Notes: generated from the sequence alone by a model not told the origin. Positions 37,053 to 50,059 are shown, counted from the first letter of the stretch. The stretch: DNA of 64,000 nt from Brasenia schreberi (GCA_036023115.1 JAYKKT010000056.1:3096001-3160000), one strand, 5' to 3'. Made by a program: numbers and translations.

Positions 37053-37630
37053 GTAGGAATGGAAATATTTACCAGAACCGATCAACCCCGACCCGACCTG
37101 AATGAAACAGGGTACCCAAAATCGAAACTGATACGGTTGGGTATGGGGATAAGATGCCCGACTGTGTCGTGGCCTGTAGGGATGGAAATATATACCAGAC
37201 CTGATCAACCGTGACCCAACCTGAACGAGACGAGGAATACCCAAAACTGAAACTGATCCGGTCAGGTACGGGGATAAGAAGCCTGACCTGTATATACAGA
37301 TATATTTATTTATATATGTATGTATATATGCATGGTGTGTATGTTTATAATATATATATATGGGTGTGAGTATATGTATATACATATATCAACAAACAAA
37401 CATATATATATTTATCTGTACATATATACATATATTCATATTCATATATATTTACACACCAAATTATATATATATATATATGACACATATATAGATATAT
37501 AACCTGAATTTGCCATATACACACCATGTTCCTGTTGGGAGAAAGAGAACCCAAACCGATACCCAACCTGTCAAGGTATGTGTCGGGGCCGGGTATAGGG
37601 ATACCTGGCCCATTGCCAACCTTAATGGCT
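37053..37630. repeat. Repeat element with inverted taggnatgg-type ends, internal tandem units and AT core
   Basis: It starts taggaatggaaatattt and ends cattgccaacctta, whose complement is taaggttggcaatg. Inside, a 123-bp unit is tandemly duplicated (37053-37175, 37176-37298), then imperfect AT/TATG microsatellite (37285-37500), then a related cccaaaccgatacccaacctg arm. The plan resembles hAT-type miniature elements with TAGGGNTGGCAAT ends. The flanking duplication is not clear. Confidence 0.45.
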
Positions 37631-40235
37631 GGCGCTCTAAATGGGATAATGGAAGCTGTTGATTTCCCAAATGACAAGGATACTTGTGAATCTTCGAGAA
37701 TTACATGTGAGCATGCCAGAAGACGTTAACTTTTGTCTTAATAGGATTATTTATAATGCTCAGAAATTCCATGGGTTGTGTCTGACAAGTTTCTCAATTA
37801 ATTCCCTGGGAAGTCATAGTGAATGGTTGATGATTTGAAGAGATAGGTCTCAACCTAAAGGTGAGAATTGAGAACTTGAAAGAAAATAAGACAAAAAGAA
37901 GAAAGAAAAGAAAATTGATCTATTTTAAGTAGGAGTTCTTAAATTGACAGCTGAATTTTTGAACGCCTCCTTTATAAACTTGTAGAGGCAGTTTCATTGA
38001 AGCTCTTTTGGATTCCATCTATTTCCTTTTCGCAGTGGTGTTTCCAGTGTTAATAATTCCCACTACTTGATGCTTTTAATTGATTGACTATGGGCTTCAT
38101 CTCTAGTTAATTATTTTTATAAGCATGGTCTATGTTACCAATCTTTTTATTTCTCCAAGTCTCTTATGTTCCATTCTAGAGCCTCCAACGACATGTGTGA
38201 TATTTAGTGTTAACATTTTGCCCCTATGAGTCTTTGAATCTATTGATGGAATGAGTTGTACCAAACTGTTTTCAAGTTAAAAATCTTAGCATAACTTTCA
38301 AACACTATCCTATGACAATTTTGTTGTTAAGGTGTTCAATGGCTACTCAATAGAACTTAGATTTTTGTTTCTCTTTTTAAGTTATTATTTCTATGAGTTG
38401 CACATCCTTCCTTTTTCTCTACTTTTACTCATTTCTCATGGATTCTACTACTCATTGGCACGTGTTTTCTCTATTTTGTTAAGTTGTAGTCGTTAATGCA
38501 ATGCATGAATCACTTTCCACATCTCACCTTGTTTGTCTTAGCTTAGGGAGAATTTTCAACCTCCTAATGTCCTAATTTCTTTTGCTCATAGTCATTCAGC
38601 AACAAGCTTTATATTGACTCGCTTAATTAGGTCAACAATTACAAGTCCCGACTCTAGTTTGAATGTGGCATCAGTAACCTAATTATGTTTTTGCTATGGT
38701 CATCTAGTTTGTAGGCAAGCTGCTATTAGGGATGACAATGAGGTGGGTTGTGGCTCCATACGACCCCACCCTGCATAAAAAATATCCTCACTGACTCTAA
38801 CCCACCTTGTCTTATGGATCTCAAGGCCCATGCCCCATATTCATCCAGTTTGCACCCGTTTTTCTCATGTTACAATGCTAGTTTTAGGTGTTTTACATAC
38901 ATGCATCATGCACCGTGCGAGAGGTTGAGTATTTGGTGTACTTTGAGTAATTTTGTTTAGGTCTTTTATTATTTACTTTTGTTATGCAGTAAGCAATTAT
39001 ATATGACCAACATTAGGGTGTTTAGAGAGTATAGGTTATTTAGATTTAATTTGATATCATTTGGGTCTAGTTTTATATTATTTTGGGTGTTATTTAGTTT
39101 GATATTTGCTTTGGGTCTAGAACATCATATTTGGATCCATTTTCAGTTTATAGGATTTTATCATTTAAGCTTGAGCTATTGTAAAAGAGAGCAATCATTA
39201 ATAATATGAAAATGTTTACCTTTGAGGAAAAGGTTGAATTCTTTTTCTCCATCCTATTCCACTTCCTTGCATGCATGCGTGTCTTCATGCATAGATAATC
39301 GCTCATCGACTAGAGCCGAGTAGGTCGATTCATGATGGATCCCTACTTCATGCAAGGCTGTGATGGTCATGACCTATTGGAAAGGAGAATGGTTGTTACT
39401 AGCTTGCTTATTCTACCGGATGTTGAGGGAGTTTGGGCCAAGGAAACCGAGTGCAGTTATCGTCATCATCACACACTCTTGTGAACTTGTCATAGTAAAA
39501 TCAACACCCCATTGTTGAGTACGTATGTGTACATATACTTTCCTCCCAAGATAAAATGTATACATGAAAAGAAACACGTATCACATTCGAGTCATCCTCG
39601 ACTATGCCTCATTTACCTTGGTTGGAGAGCGGAGAGGCAACAAGAAGCAATCACAATATGCATAGGGTAGGCACAAAGAACAAGAGTGCAGGAGTAGAGA
39701 GTATGTGAAGTGATCAAGTACCAAATAGGAAAGCTCTAATCTCATTTTATAGAAAATGTGATATATCATGAATCTCTAATTCAATCCAACAGACACATCT
39801 CTTCATCCAGTAACTGTTCTTCCATATATCAATTTGATTGCTAAATCAAAACTTTTTTGTGTAAAAGGATAGACCGAATATAATTCTCAAACTCAAACCT
39901 AGACTCGGCCTGACATGCGCTTGCGTGGTCTAGCATGTCCTCCTCAAGCTATTTGAACTAAAGTTCTTAAGCTACCAACAATATAAAAGAACATGCAAGT
40001 TTCTTTCATCTTTGAGTCACTTAGCTTGGTATCTCCAAGGATGTATTGCTAACATCTTTTACTAAGACTTGATCTCATTTAGAGGATAATCACTTGCTTA
40101 ACTTACAATCATGATACTTTAGGTTTACTTAAGACATACAATATTAAAAGTATCATATAATATAAAGTATTATCTTATTCGCCTAATAACTTGTTATTAC
40201 CATATTGAACCTACTTCGTGGAATCTCTACTCATT
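37631..40235. other. Intergenic, no gene seen
   Basis: AT-rich. A relic beginning ttagggatgacaatgaggtgg at about 38725-38850, with cgaccccaccctgc inside, looks like a fragment of the same TAGGGNTGNCAAT-type repeats. Other frames are of chance length. 39890-40230 may be the noncoding end of the copia remnant that follows. Confidence 0.45.
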
Positions 40236-40239
40236 TAGA

Positions 40240-40750
40240 TTGGATTGGTACTACTAGTGAATAAATTCATGGGTTTTAGTCACATCTCCGACCTAGATTT
40301 CTCGACTAAAACTACTGATAAACTCTTAATCAAGTGATCAATTGTTTTATCTTTGGATCCAACAAAAGTAACAACTATGACTCCATCAAATATAAGAGCT
40401 CTTATAGACTTAAGTGTAACTTGGATGTATTTTCATTGCTTTTGATTGTACTTAGAAGTATTAATCTTAGCAATAATATTCATACTATCATAAAACACTA
40501 AAATTAAAGGAAGTTGTTTTTTTACCATAAGTAAACTTGACATAAATCTCTCAATTAATTCAGTTTCCAATCTAATATCATCCAAAGCATACAATTCTGC
40601 CACAAAGGTAAAACGAGTTAAAATGATTTGTTTCTTAGATTTTCATATGACAACGGCATCATGTAATTTAGTAATCTCATTACTCCTAAAGTTCTTCACA
40701 ATCCAACTAGTATCACTAAATTATTGAAAAACAAATGAATGTTTACCATC
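40240..40750 (-). pseudogene. Ty1/copia RNase H remnant
   Basis: The minus strand reads SDTSWIVKNFRSNEITKL, KSKKQIILTRFTFVAELYAL, LETELIERFMSSLLMV, PLILVFYDSMNIIAKIN, VTLKSIRALIFDGVIVVTFV and SKDKTIDHLIKSLS. These match the terminal RNase H/connection region of copia polyproteins (KQ..ISRSTxEAEYxAL and DPxTKxL patterns). There are few stops in one stretch, but the RT and LTRs are not recognisable nearby. Confidence 0.7.
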
Positions 40751-40759
40751 GTACAACTC

Positions 40760-42148
40760 AAAGAAAATAGTTTGCTTGACAAATTAATAATTAATGTTCC
40801 CTCACTTGATAGGTCTTTCATTGTGGTTTCTCCAACTCTGTTGTTTCACAGAATTATCAAACACACACGATTCAAACACACACGATCTATTAATGTTCCC
40901 TCACTACGACAGTTCATATGACGAAAGTTCTTGTCCCGAGAGAGCTACTGCGTAGGTCGCTTCAATTCAACTTGATTCCAATCTAGAATATTGGGACACT
41001 GATGATGGTCTGTTGATCTTGTTCCTCTCAAGCTGATGCGTTCATCATGCCTTCATTTCAAGTCCCAAATCGAAGAGTTAATGATGTATTATCTTTCTTA
41101 TGCATAGCTATGGATAACCATAATGATATGATTACTTTAATGATGGAACCTTTGGTAATTACCAAAGTCGGTGCCGTAAGCTGGGCCAATGCCACAAATG
41201 TTCCTCATGACACCGTGGCTCGACGGTGTACCACTAGTACAAAAGTAGTTATGCTTCGTTCTTAGCTAGGCATGAGTCCTGATCACGGTGGGGCTGTTAT
41301 TCTCTGCCTTGGGTGGCTGAGACTCACAGTCTAAGAAAAGAAATTGATGAAGACGAGTTAGGCGCAACGGTAACACACGGTGAGAACCGCAACAGGGAGC
41401 GATTATCGTTGGACCTTGGATTCACACAGTAATATTTTTAAGAGTTGTAAAAAATCTCCATATAACTTTCTTCCTGAATATAAATACGTACTTTACGATT
41501 CGTAGATGACCATTGTAGCTAGGAGAAACGACTCATTAAAGGGGGAGCCCTCTCCACTAATTACGTAAATCTTTCCATGAGGCCAAAGCGGATATATTTT
41601 GATAATTTTGGATTTTACAATTGACACAAGGAAATGCACTTGCATTTACCAAGTACACCGTAAAAGAGTTGAGCTAAAGGTCAGTTTAGCATTCACCGGG
41701 GTGGCTCATACAACTAGGCCGACGCATGGGTGCCTTAGCACACCTCTTCTCATTAGATTAGTTCCCATCACATGAACAAATTATAGGTCGATTCCGTGCA
41801 TAGTTTCCCAAATAAATGTTGATTTCTCACTGATCTTCCCTCGTGTTCCTGAATTTGAAGACATCTTTAATTGTTCACCATCCACCTTCTCACACTGTCT
41901 TATCGAAGCTTAAGATTCAAATGCTCTTGAGGGTCTCGTATATTTTGTCATCCAATACAAATAAAACGTAAAATGCATGTGATTTTCGTATTCATATCAA
42001 GAATTTCTAACTTCAAACCTGTGATTCCGAATGCTAAAAGAGTTCAATTAGAAATCATGCTTTGTCACCTGTGCGTAACAATGGACGACTAGGATTTGAT
42101 GTAGGGCGCTCCCATCATTTTCTGTCATATACAAGATGGTACGACCTT
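40760..42148. other. Intergenic, no gene seen
   Basis: A short repeat (cacacacgatt-caaacacacacgat) lies at 40861-40887. An open frame at 41047-41265 has no recognisable motif. Nothing else stands out. The left flank of the calmodulin-like gene is its 3' side. Confidence 0.45.
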
Positions 42149-42811
42149 TTATCTAGTCATCATAGTAACAAAATCTTCGTAACTAACATAGCCGTCACCA
42201 TCCCCATCAACTCCCTTGATCATCCTGAGGCAGTCTTCCAAAGTGCATTCCTCATCACCAAGAGCCACGAAGACTCGACGCAACTCGTAAACAGATATCT
42301 TTCCGTCTCGGTCCGTGTCGAACACATTGAACGCATCAATCAAGTCCGAGTCTTCAACCAATGACTGTGGCACTGAGCTCAGCTTCTCAAACTCCTTCAG
42401 TCTGATGAACCCGTCGCCGTCGATGTCCGCATCATTCACCATCCTTGCCACTTCCCCATCGGTCGGCGACTGGCCGAGTCGTCTCAAAACCTATTCCAGC
42501 TGGGAGCAAGAGATCTTCCCGTCTCCATCCTTGTCGAAGAGCTTGAACACCTCGTCAGCCTCCCATTGTGCTGCCGGCGAGAAGTACCCACTGCTCGAAG
42601 GCGACATCTCAATTACCTCCACCAAACCGGCATGTTTCGACTTACGAGGACTAAGCCGTTTAGGAGAGGACAGGACACTCTTCGGTATCCCGGTTCGCTT
42701 TGCAGCCAACCCGGTTGAAGACAAAGAACAAAAGGTGGCAGGTTTCCATTTGGATGAGGAATTGGCCCTCACCTTGAACACCCCAGTAAGCTTCAGCCCA
42801 ATGAACTTCAT
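42149..42811 (-). CDS. Calmodulin-like EF-hand protein with in-frame TAG (possible pseudogene)
   Basis: A single-exon frame from ATG 42811 to TAA 42149 (220 codons) is interrupted only by TAG at 42493-42491 (codon 107). Four EF-hand loops are visible: DKDGDGKISCSQ (position 12 is Gln, weak), DIDGDGFIRLKE, DTDRDGKISVYE and DGDGDGYVSYED. The N-terminal 80 residues are basic and Ser-rich (MKFIGLKLTGVFKV), as in plant CML35/36-type calcium sensors. The stop falls just after the first loop (LE-stop-VLRRLGQS), where other family members have a sense codon. It may be a young pseudogene, a sequence error, or a two-piece gene; a product starting downstream would keep EF-hands 2-4. Confidence 0.82.
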
Positions 42812-43078
42812 GGTCGGAAAAGTTTTTCGGCAACCGAAAAAGTGGAATTTGGATTGATGGGCAGTAAGGGGAGTGGAAGCGTGTATTAAAAGGAGCTTGC
42901 ATGGGTGGGGATGGTGCAATTTCGTGGAAGGTTCGTTATGAACAGATTTGGATGACCGAAAATAAACAATGGCTTCACGTCGTTATCAGTGGTTGGATTT
43001 CTGGAGGCACTGTTTGTAAGTTTGGACGATCTAGGGAGTGATGATTGATTTTCGATGCTCCCTCTCTCTCACAATAAA

Positions 43079-43081
<3 letters not shown>

Positions 43082-43159
<78 letters not shown>
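43082..43159. repeat. (AT)n microsatellite
   Basis: About 39 uninterrupted AT units, 270 bp upstream of the calmodulin-like start codon. Confidence 0.97.
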
Positions 43160-43162
<3 letters not shown>

Positions 43163-43164
43163 AT

Positions 43165-44273
43165 TTTGGAACAAGTGGAGAGAAAAAATAGGAAAAGGAT
43201 AAAGACGATGACGCTAAGCAGCAAGATTAGACGGGAATCTTGTTTCTGTAGACCAACGGAAGAGCCGGGAAAGCCGCAACAAAGCCTTTTGGTTTTGTTT
43301 CCTTCCAGTCGGAGGGAGAGTAGGGGATGGTAATTTTGTGTTACGGATCCTCTTTGTGTCATTTCATTCCTGTCTATTCGTGTTTGAAACAGGTAAACTC
43401 AAACATCACACGTTCTCCTATGTTACTTTTAGCGAAAATGAAATCGGATATAGGGTCGTTTCAGTATCGGTTTTTGGTGTCAGGTGTCATATTGCCGACA
43501 ATTTCGTGTTTAAGGTCCATATTGTTGCGTCACTTTATGTTCGTACTACAAAACTTATTAACATAAGTACGGCCTAATACTTTAAACTGATTAACCTAAA
43601 TACGACCCGATACTTTTTCTATTACTAAAACACAAAGCATGAACCTTTTAGGACCTCATGTCATGCTTGTGAGAAGTTTCATGTCGTATTTGATGGTAGG
43701 CATGCCAGAATTTGAATCTGATTGGCATCCAAATCCAATTAGTTGGATTGAGGTAGACATAGCAGGTTTTTGTTTCTCTCGAATCAGGAACCGAAACCGA
43801 ATCAAGACCGGGTTGGTTTCTGTTCTTGGTTCCTGCTTGAGTTTCAATCCGTTCAAAATGGGAAAATAGAGCAAAATGAAAAGGAAAGATACTGAACTAG
43901 GGGTGTGAATTGCCTCCCATTTCAGGAAAGGTGAAAGAACGAGGAGGTCTCCGGTAACCAGTTTCAGTTCGTCCGGTTCCTGGCCTGGTCTGGTTCCAGT
44001 TGGAACTGCTTTTCGTGTCAAAAACAGCCAGGGGGGAGATAATATCTGAAATACAGAATATCAGATTCAAACGGATTGCGATGAAGACCACGCAACCCAA
44101 CTCAAATTTGGTAACAAACTCAAAACTGTTTTCTTCTATTTCAGGCTCTAAAAGAGATAGCTTCTGAACCAGAATCCAGATTCTACAGAGCGAAAAAGAG
44201 TGACATTACAGGTCCGGATTCTGTTGTTATCATGTAGACTCAAATTATGCATGACACAATTAATGACAAGTTG

Positions 44274-44276
<3 letters not shown>
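43165..44276. other. Intergenic, no gene seen
   Basis: Parts at 43700-44050 resemble gggtcggttcggttcc-type plant repeat text (for example ccgaaaccgaatcaagaccggg), probably decayed miniature elements. No reliable ends found. Confidence 0.4.

Positions 44277-44327
<51 letters not shown>
44277..44327. repeat. (GA)n microsatellite
   Basis: About 25 GA units without interruption. Confidence 0.96.
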
Positions 44328-44329
<2 letters not shown>

Positions 44330-45084
44330 GACAATTTGGGAACTTGAGAATTTTCTCATTTGCGTAGACTGAGGATGCGGGTTATACAGCAGACAATTAG
44401 AATCTCTTTTTGAAAGTTGAAAACAAGCAAAACCGCGCGCTTGAACCTACACACACGAGAAGTGTTTACGTGAATAACATGTCTACGATATCCATGTTTT
44501 ATGCATATGTATTCTGCGTATATTGTGCATGTGTTTTTATAGCTTTTAGTATAATATACATAACTATATAGTGAGTATCATATACATAACTATATAGTGA
44601 GAGAACTGAGTGCCATATATATATACGAGTGATTGGATCTTAGTCATTATTCAACCATTGCGTTTTAGAAGCATGCGTGTAATAACATTATCCATCGTTG
44701 TTTTTTCAAAAACCTTAAAACGTCCAAATTATACTGATGCCACAAAAAAAATGGGTGAATAGAATTTGGTTTTTCATACCCCACATATATATTTACATAT
44801 ATAAACAGGCCTACGTTAGTGATAAAATAAAGAGACGCATAGCTAATGGCTGTTGAATTTAAAATAGACTTCATTGTTTTGTGTATCCTACTTTTTGCCT
44901 TTTGGTTTTTACCATATATCTCCTTGATTGAAGGCCTTAAAATACTCAATGCCTCTACTCATTTTAAGCACTAGTTTAGATAGGTTTCTCTCTCTCCCCC
45001 TTCTCTCTCTCTCTATATATATATACACACATGCGCATTTGTCATGGACATTTAAAAAGATCAAACACAAATATAAGTTTCATG
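44328..45084. other. Intergenic, no gene seen
   Basis: A short direct repeat, catatacataactatatagtgag, lies at about 44550-44602. Otherwise AT-rich with no coding sign. Confidence 0.4.
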
Positions 45085-45086
45085 CA

Positions 45087-45167
45087 TACCCTAGGTGGCA
45101 ATTTTGGACCTGACCCAAAAAAATCCAGGTCTGTGTTTGATAAAAGTCGGGTTTGACCTGAACCCAA

Positions 45168-45236
<69 letters not shown>

Positions 45237-45346
45237 CCCAACCTGACTCTAGTTTGAGTTGAATGAGTATAACCCAAAGAAAAATGGGGTCATTCAGGTC
45301 AACCTATTTTAAACCCCATTGACCTGGCTTACCACTCCTAATTGTA
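45087..45346. repeat. Miniature element with inverted ends and an AT-repeat core
   Basis: Starts taggtggcaattttgg and ends accactccta, whose complement is taggagtggt. Inner arms carry gacctgaccca-like words in opposite orientation (acctgacccaaaa and tttgacctgaaccc on the left, cccaacctgactct on the right). The centre is a 66-bp AT tract (45170-45235). Same plan as 37053-37630 and 62598-63210. Likely a hAT-type MITE relic; no clear flanking duplication. Confidence 0.45.
45170..45235. repeat. (AT)n microsatellite
   Basis: 33 AT units in the centre of the inverted-ended element. Confidence 0.96.
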
Positions 45347-47867
45347 CCATAGGGATTGTCTTTGTGTATATGTACATCATCGCGAGAACAGATGAAAGCT
45401 TATTATGCATAAACACCCCACACCCTAAACACACCTACACACAAATGAACACGTGCGAACATAGAACGACACACTACATACATTTGCTCCGCTCTCTTTC
45501 TATGTATAGTTTGGTACGTGAGCATATCCTTTCATTTCATGAATGTACACATGCCCTTCAGCTACTTTCCACCACTTCAAGCTCCGCTCACTGCAATCCA
45601 CACCCTTTAGCTATTCTCTTTCTACTCAAAACTAACCCCGTCGGTCAAACCCACTGCTACATCATTAAAACCAATAAGCACATCACTAGAATTACTTTAA
45701 ATAATATATATAAGGTCTTTGAGGGAGTTTTAATGATGACGGCGATTATGAAAGATTCCAGTATATAAAAATGGACTTTTCAATGCAGTCAAATATATTG
45801 CGAGATTTTGACCGATGAGGATGGTTTGAAATAATAGGGAGCAGCCAGAGATCGCGGATGATGGTGAAAGGCCGTGAAACTGGAGCAGAAATTTACGGTA
45901 ATACAGTGGGCTCCCACGTGAATGGTAAAAGCTTAATCCATTTCTTTAAATTGTAATTGGTTATTTCATCAATCAATTTATAAATGATTATGAAACATAT
46001 TTTTTTCTTCACCACTAGAGTGTGAAAATCCCTGTTATATGGTTCGCTACTTCGAGACCTTGTTAAGCAGCGTGGGTCTACGTTGGTTCTTCACGAGAGA
46101 GATCAATCATCTGTCATATGATGGACGTTATCCTTCATCTTCCCAGGCATTGATGTGCATCATTTAGATGGTTATGATCATCAAATATGCTGGAGCAGTC
46201 AATTGCTGACCAAGGATTTCATGTAGGGCATCACCAACATGTCCGAGATGACACAATCCCTCCTATAAGTAATGAACTTTTGGAGGCTAGGGCTGCGGGG
46301 CGGCATTGATTTGTGTGTGATGTCTTGATTTGTGTGTGATATCTGTACCTCCCGCTAAGGGGGTGTTTGATAGCAAGGCTAGAGCATGTTCCTCATGTGA
46401 TTCTGGGTGAACCGTAACCAAACTGTTTCGGGACTGTCTTGATTATGGTTCAAGAACAGCCGGTTTTAAGGTGATTTTGGTTTGAGTTTGGAACCAATAT
46501 TTTTATTAATAAAATTTAAAAATTATAAGAAAAATTTAGATAAAAACTGAAACTGCCAGTTCCGGTTTTGGTTTTATAAAAAATAAAACCGAAACCGAAC
46601 CGAGTAGTTTCACCATTCCTGGTTTAGCCGGTTAGGAACCGGACACTTGGGTACATGTTGCTTTCCAAATGTAAGCCGTAATTTCTGCTGATGCAAATGG
46701 GGTCATGGCCCTGTTTATTGTATTTAAAAAGCGACAAACCCCAGAAGGTGGTGGGCCTTTGGAACTGGACCTACAATACCAGTAATGTAGTCCCCAAGAC
46801 GTGTTATCAAATACCACCGAAACGCTTCTCCAGGACACACTCTTAGAAAACCTAAAACTTTAACTATACAGCCAAGTAGGACCGCGTATACATTTGAACA
46901 GTACATTTTGACATGCTTGCAAGCTATTTGGTACATTTGTTCTTGTTGAAACTACTTTTATGTTAGTTTTAGCTCAGATTCAAAATAATATCTTTGTATG
47001 GCCTAAAGGAATAATTTTTAATATGATCAGTCCAACCATTAAAATACCAAGTCTTACAGAGAGAACAGCTCACGAAAGGCATTTTTTCGGTGAACTTCAA
47101 ATACAAAGTTGTGTTAAAGACATACTCTACATCTTCAGTTCAGTTTTAAGGCATGAAGAAAACATGAATGAGCTAGGAAGCATCTGATCTACCAGTAGCT
47201 TGGTTCATTCACAAACCTTATTATATATCCAATACCAAATGGATGCACCATTTTAAAGATGAGTGTGCTACGAGAAGTTTTAGATTTTGGCATATCAGCA
47301 GACTTTCCACTCTATTTTCGAGTACCTCCGACCGGAGTTCCTCGCTTCCATGCAAAACTAAAAAATGAGGACCTTGAAATTAGGCGTCGTTAAGAGTGAA
47401 TTACTTAATTTGTTTAGTTTGTGGCACGCTTTGTGCCAATATTATTCACTTCCTTTTACCCCTAGTACCAAAAACAACCATGATTCTACATTAAGTGGGA
47501 CCTGGTACATGGATTCTCTTGTGCTATTGTACTCTTATCTTGTGACAATCTCAACCAACTCGCGGGTACCCTCTTTGTCCCACCTCTACATTGGATGGTT
47601 TTTGAGGGTTGAGAACCCCAACATAGGAGTGTGGCGGGGATGGGCTCGCAGGACTGATCGAGTGCTGATTTAGTGTCGTCTTGGGGTACTAAGTTACTTG
47701 GGGATCCTTACTCCCATATTAAAGAGGAACAAAGTGAGGAGGTGTAAAACATTAAGGCTGAAGGTGATGGGTATGAGAACATTTTTGTTGGTCTTTGGTT
47801 AAGATCTTGCTATGAGTAGTTCATGTAATAATACTATATTAAATTAATTTGGTATTTTTCAATATAC
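45347..47867. other. Intergenic, no gene seen
   Basis: Open frames (for example 45319-45768 and 47365-47673) lack motifs. 46360-46640 contains tttgatag...ggttccggtttt repeat text. No LTR, TIR or exon pattern recognised. Confidence 0.4.
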
Positions 47868-47965
47868 AAAAGGCCATAGCCTCCCATGCACGTCCTTGGG
47901 GGTTGAACTCCCCACCAACAACACAAGCGTCAATACACCCTACCAGTTGAGCTAACGCTCACAAT
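47868..47965 (-). mobile_element. tRNA-derived SINE-like copy 1
   Basis: The minus strand reads gcgttagctcaactggtag (A-box-like) and, about 35 bp on, ggggagttcaaccccc (B-box-like), then cgtgcatgggaggctatggcc. Same plan as copies at 49736 and 49916. Plant SINEs carry such internal Pol III promoters. Confidence 0.6.
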
Positions 47966-48287
47966 GTGTGATTCATAAGTCACGTGATTACCTTTTAAGG
48001 GGAAACTTGTAATGGCATATGTAGGCCTTGGGTCTTGAGACCTATGTTGTGGGTTGGAGCAAGTTCTCATGTTTTTCCTCTCTCAATGGGGGTTGGGGTT
48101 TGGTGTGTCGCACCCCACCCCATTTCCATCCTTTTTATTTGTCTTATGGTCATTGAACTCAAAAAGAGCAAGATCATACCTCCATCATCTACGATTGATA
48201 AGTTTCCTTTCCCAGTTCAACCTTTTATTATCCCCCTGAAGAAAGAAGAAAGAAGAAAATGCTTTAAGGGTTTTGTTTTCTTTGATT

Positions 48288-48392
48288 ACAAGAGGAGGCC
48301 GAAGCCTAACACACACCTACACTCTCTCAGAGTTGAACACCCCACCAACAGAAATGGCACTAGAGCTGTTGAGCTAATGCTCTCGCTGCTAA
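48288..48392 (-). mobile_element. tRNA-derived SINE-like copy 2
   Basis: The minus strand reads gagcattagctcaacagc (A-box-like), ggtggggtgttcaactctga (B-box-like), and ends ggcttcggcctcctct, the family 3' word. Confidence 0.6.
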
Positions 48393-49059
48393 GGGTTTTG
48401 TTTTTAGATGTTACTAAAATCAAAGATCGAGTAATGGCAAGCAGCAAACAAGATCAAGTATTCACATTAATAAATGGAAAACATAAAGAAAAAGGAAGGA
48501 AGCCACAACATTTTCTTGTCTAAAGACTTAGAAGATATAACGTATCATTGGTTTCTTCTTAGTCTCATGATTGAGCGAGCGCATAGAAGGGGATTGAGAG
48601 CTCCTTTACAGGGTGTTTGTTTGCGTGGACAGGATGCGCGGGCTGGAGCCCCATAAACAAGGTCCCAAGTGCTTTGGTTGAACTCAAACAATGGGAGTGC
48701 ATGCATTTCTCTTGCCAGTGCACGGAGGAACCCATGCTTGGCTGCATAATCCAACAGCCCAAGGACTTGTTTGTATCATGGAACTTTAAGGATTTTGTTC
48801 TCATGGAACTTTGTGAAACTTTCCTATAAAGTTCTGTCGACACACAAATTTCCGTGACATTACTCATTTCCTGTCATTTTATTTGAAACTTTAGGTTCCT
48901 TGCCTATTATTTTCTAGAAACAAGAGTTCCATGTTTCTGTCATTCTGGCACCAGAAATGCCTGTTCCGTGGTGGAGTTCGCAATAAAAGCAGGCCCTTGT
49001 GTCCCTTTTGCATCTTGGAACTTTGATGCAAAATGCCGAGTTTATTTTTTATTTTTTTG

Positions 49060-49172
49060 TTAACTACGGGCAGGCCGAGCCAGGTATGCAAGCCCTAGGA
49101 GTTTAACTCGTGGTCAGCCTTCAGACAAGTCGAGATCCTGCCAGGTGGGCTATTACCCTGAGTGCGCCAATT
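49060..49172 (-). mobile_element. tRNA-derived SINE-like copy 3 (diverged)
   Basis: The minus strand reads agggtaatagcccacctggc, cacgagttaaactcctaggg (B-box-like), cttgcatacctggctcggcc. It is more diverged than its neighbours. Confidence 0.45.
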
Positions 49173-49735
49173 CTGTTCCTATTGCAAAAACATTGAACCC
49201 AAATTATTGGAAATGTACCGCTTTATTGAGCCCATATTTCTGCAGAAAGAAGAAATGAAGTCTTACCATAACGGGTGCGAATCCTATTTTTGGGTTCTTG
49301 TCGAACTTGCAGTCTACTTGCGTTTCTAGACGAAACTCCAACCACCATGGAACCTTGTGAACAAATCCACAAAGTTCCATCAGGCAATAGCCTTAGGTTA
49401 TGTTTGATTCGTGGTTCCAAGGAGGCTGGACCTCATTTTTTGATACTTGCGGTACCAAGCACATTGCGTATCAAACGGAGAACCAACCTTGATGAAAAGA
49501 AGTGTGCCTAAAGCAAAGCAGAAAAAAAACATTGCGAGTTCGATTCTTATGGTATGCATATTATTATGGCATCGTCAGACCAACCTTGATGAAGAGAACA
49601 GTCGAAATTACTCATTTTCAGGAGGAATATCAATTGCCAGGATCATCCTTGTTTTGATGGAGACATATTATGGCTTTGGATTAGTATTTATGATAAAATC
49701 ATCTTAACGCTTATATCGAAGACATGAGTAATTAT

Positions 49736-49852
49736 GCACCGAGAGTGGTAGCTGAACGGCAGGGAACTCTGATGCCCTTGCCCCAGTCTGGAGTTCAACT
49801 CCTTGAGGGCTTGCATGGCTTGGGCCTCCCGTTGTAACCAGAAAAAAAGGAC
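49736..49852 (+). mobile_element. tRNA-derived SINE-like copy 4 with target duplication
   Basis: The sequence reads ggtagctgaacggcag (A-box-like), gagttcaactcc (B-box), cttgcatggcttgggcctcc and gttgtaaccagaaaaaaagg. Flanks gagtaattat at 49726-49735 and 49853-49862 are identical 10-bp duplications. This is the best-defined copy of the cluster. Confidence 0.75.
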
Positions 49853-49915
49853 GAGTAATTATAAATGCTTAAGAAAAAGAGGATAAGAGCAGGTGAGGCA
49901 AATTAATAACTAGGG

Positions 49916-50055
49916 ATTGCACCCAGAGCGTTAGCTGAACGGCAGCACTCATCGGCACTGATGCTGCTGGTGGGGGAGTTCAGCTCCCAGGCGGTGCATG
50001 CGTGTGTGGGTGTTTAGGGTTCGGCCTCCTCTTGTAACACAAAAAAACGAGAGAT
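49916..50055 (+). mobile_element. tRNA-derived SINE-like copy 5
   Basis: The sequence reads gcgttagctgaacggcag (A-box-like), ggggagttcagctcccagg (B-box-like), then gtttagggttcggcctcc, tcttgtaac and an A-rich end. The flanks share only about 6 of 7 bases (agggatt, agagatt). Confidence 0.62.
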
Positions 50056-50059
50056 TAAA

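Noticed and set aside
43055..43362. Frames with Tyr-Ile repeats on both strands
   Set aside because: They arise from the AT microsatellite at 43082-43159. The same holds for frames near 45080-45277 and 37320-37502.
47900..50055. True tRNA genes
   Set aside because: The A- and B-box-like words lack a cloverleaf with acceptor and anticodon stems; SINE-like repeats fit better.
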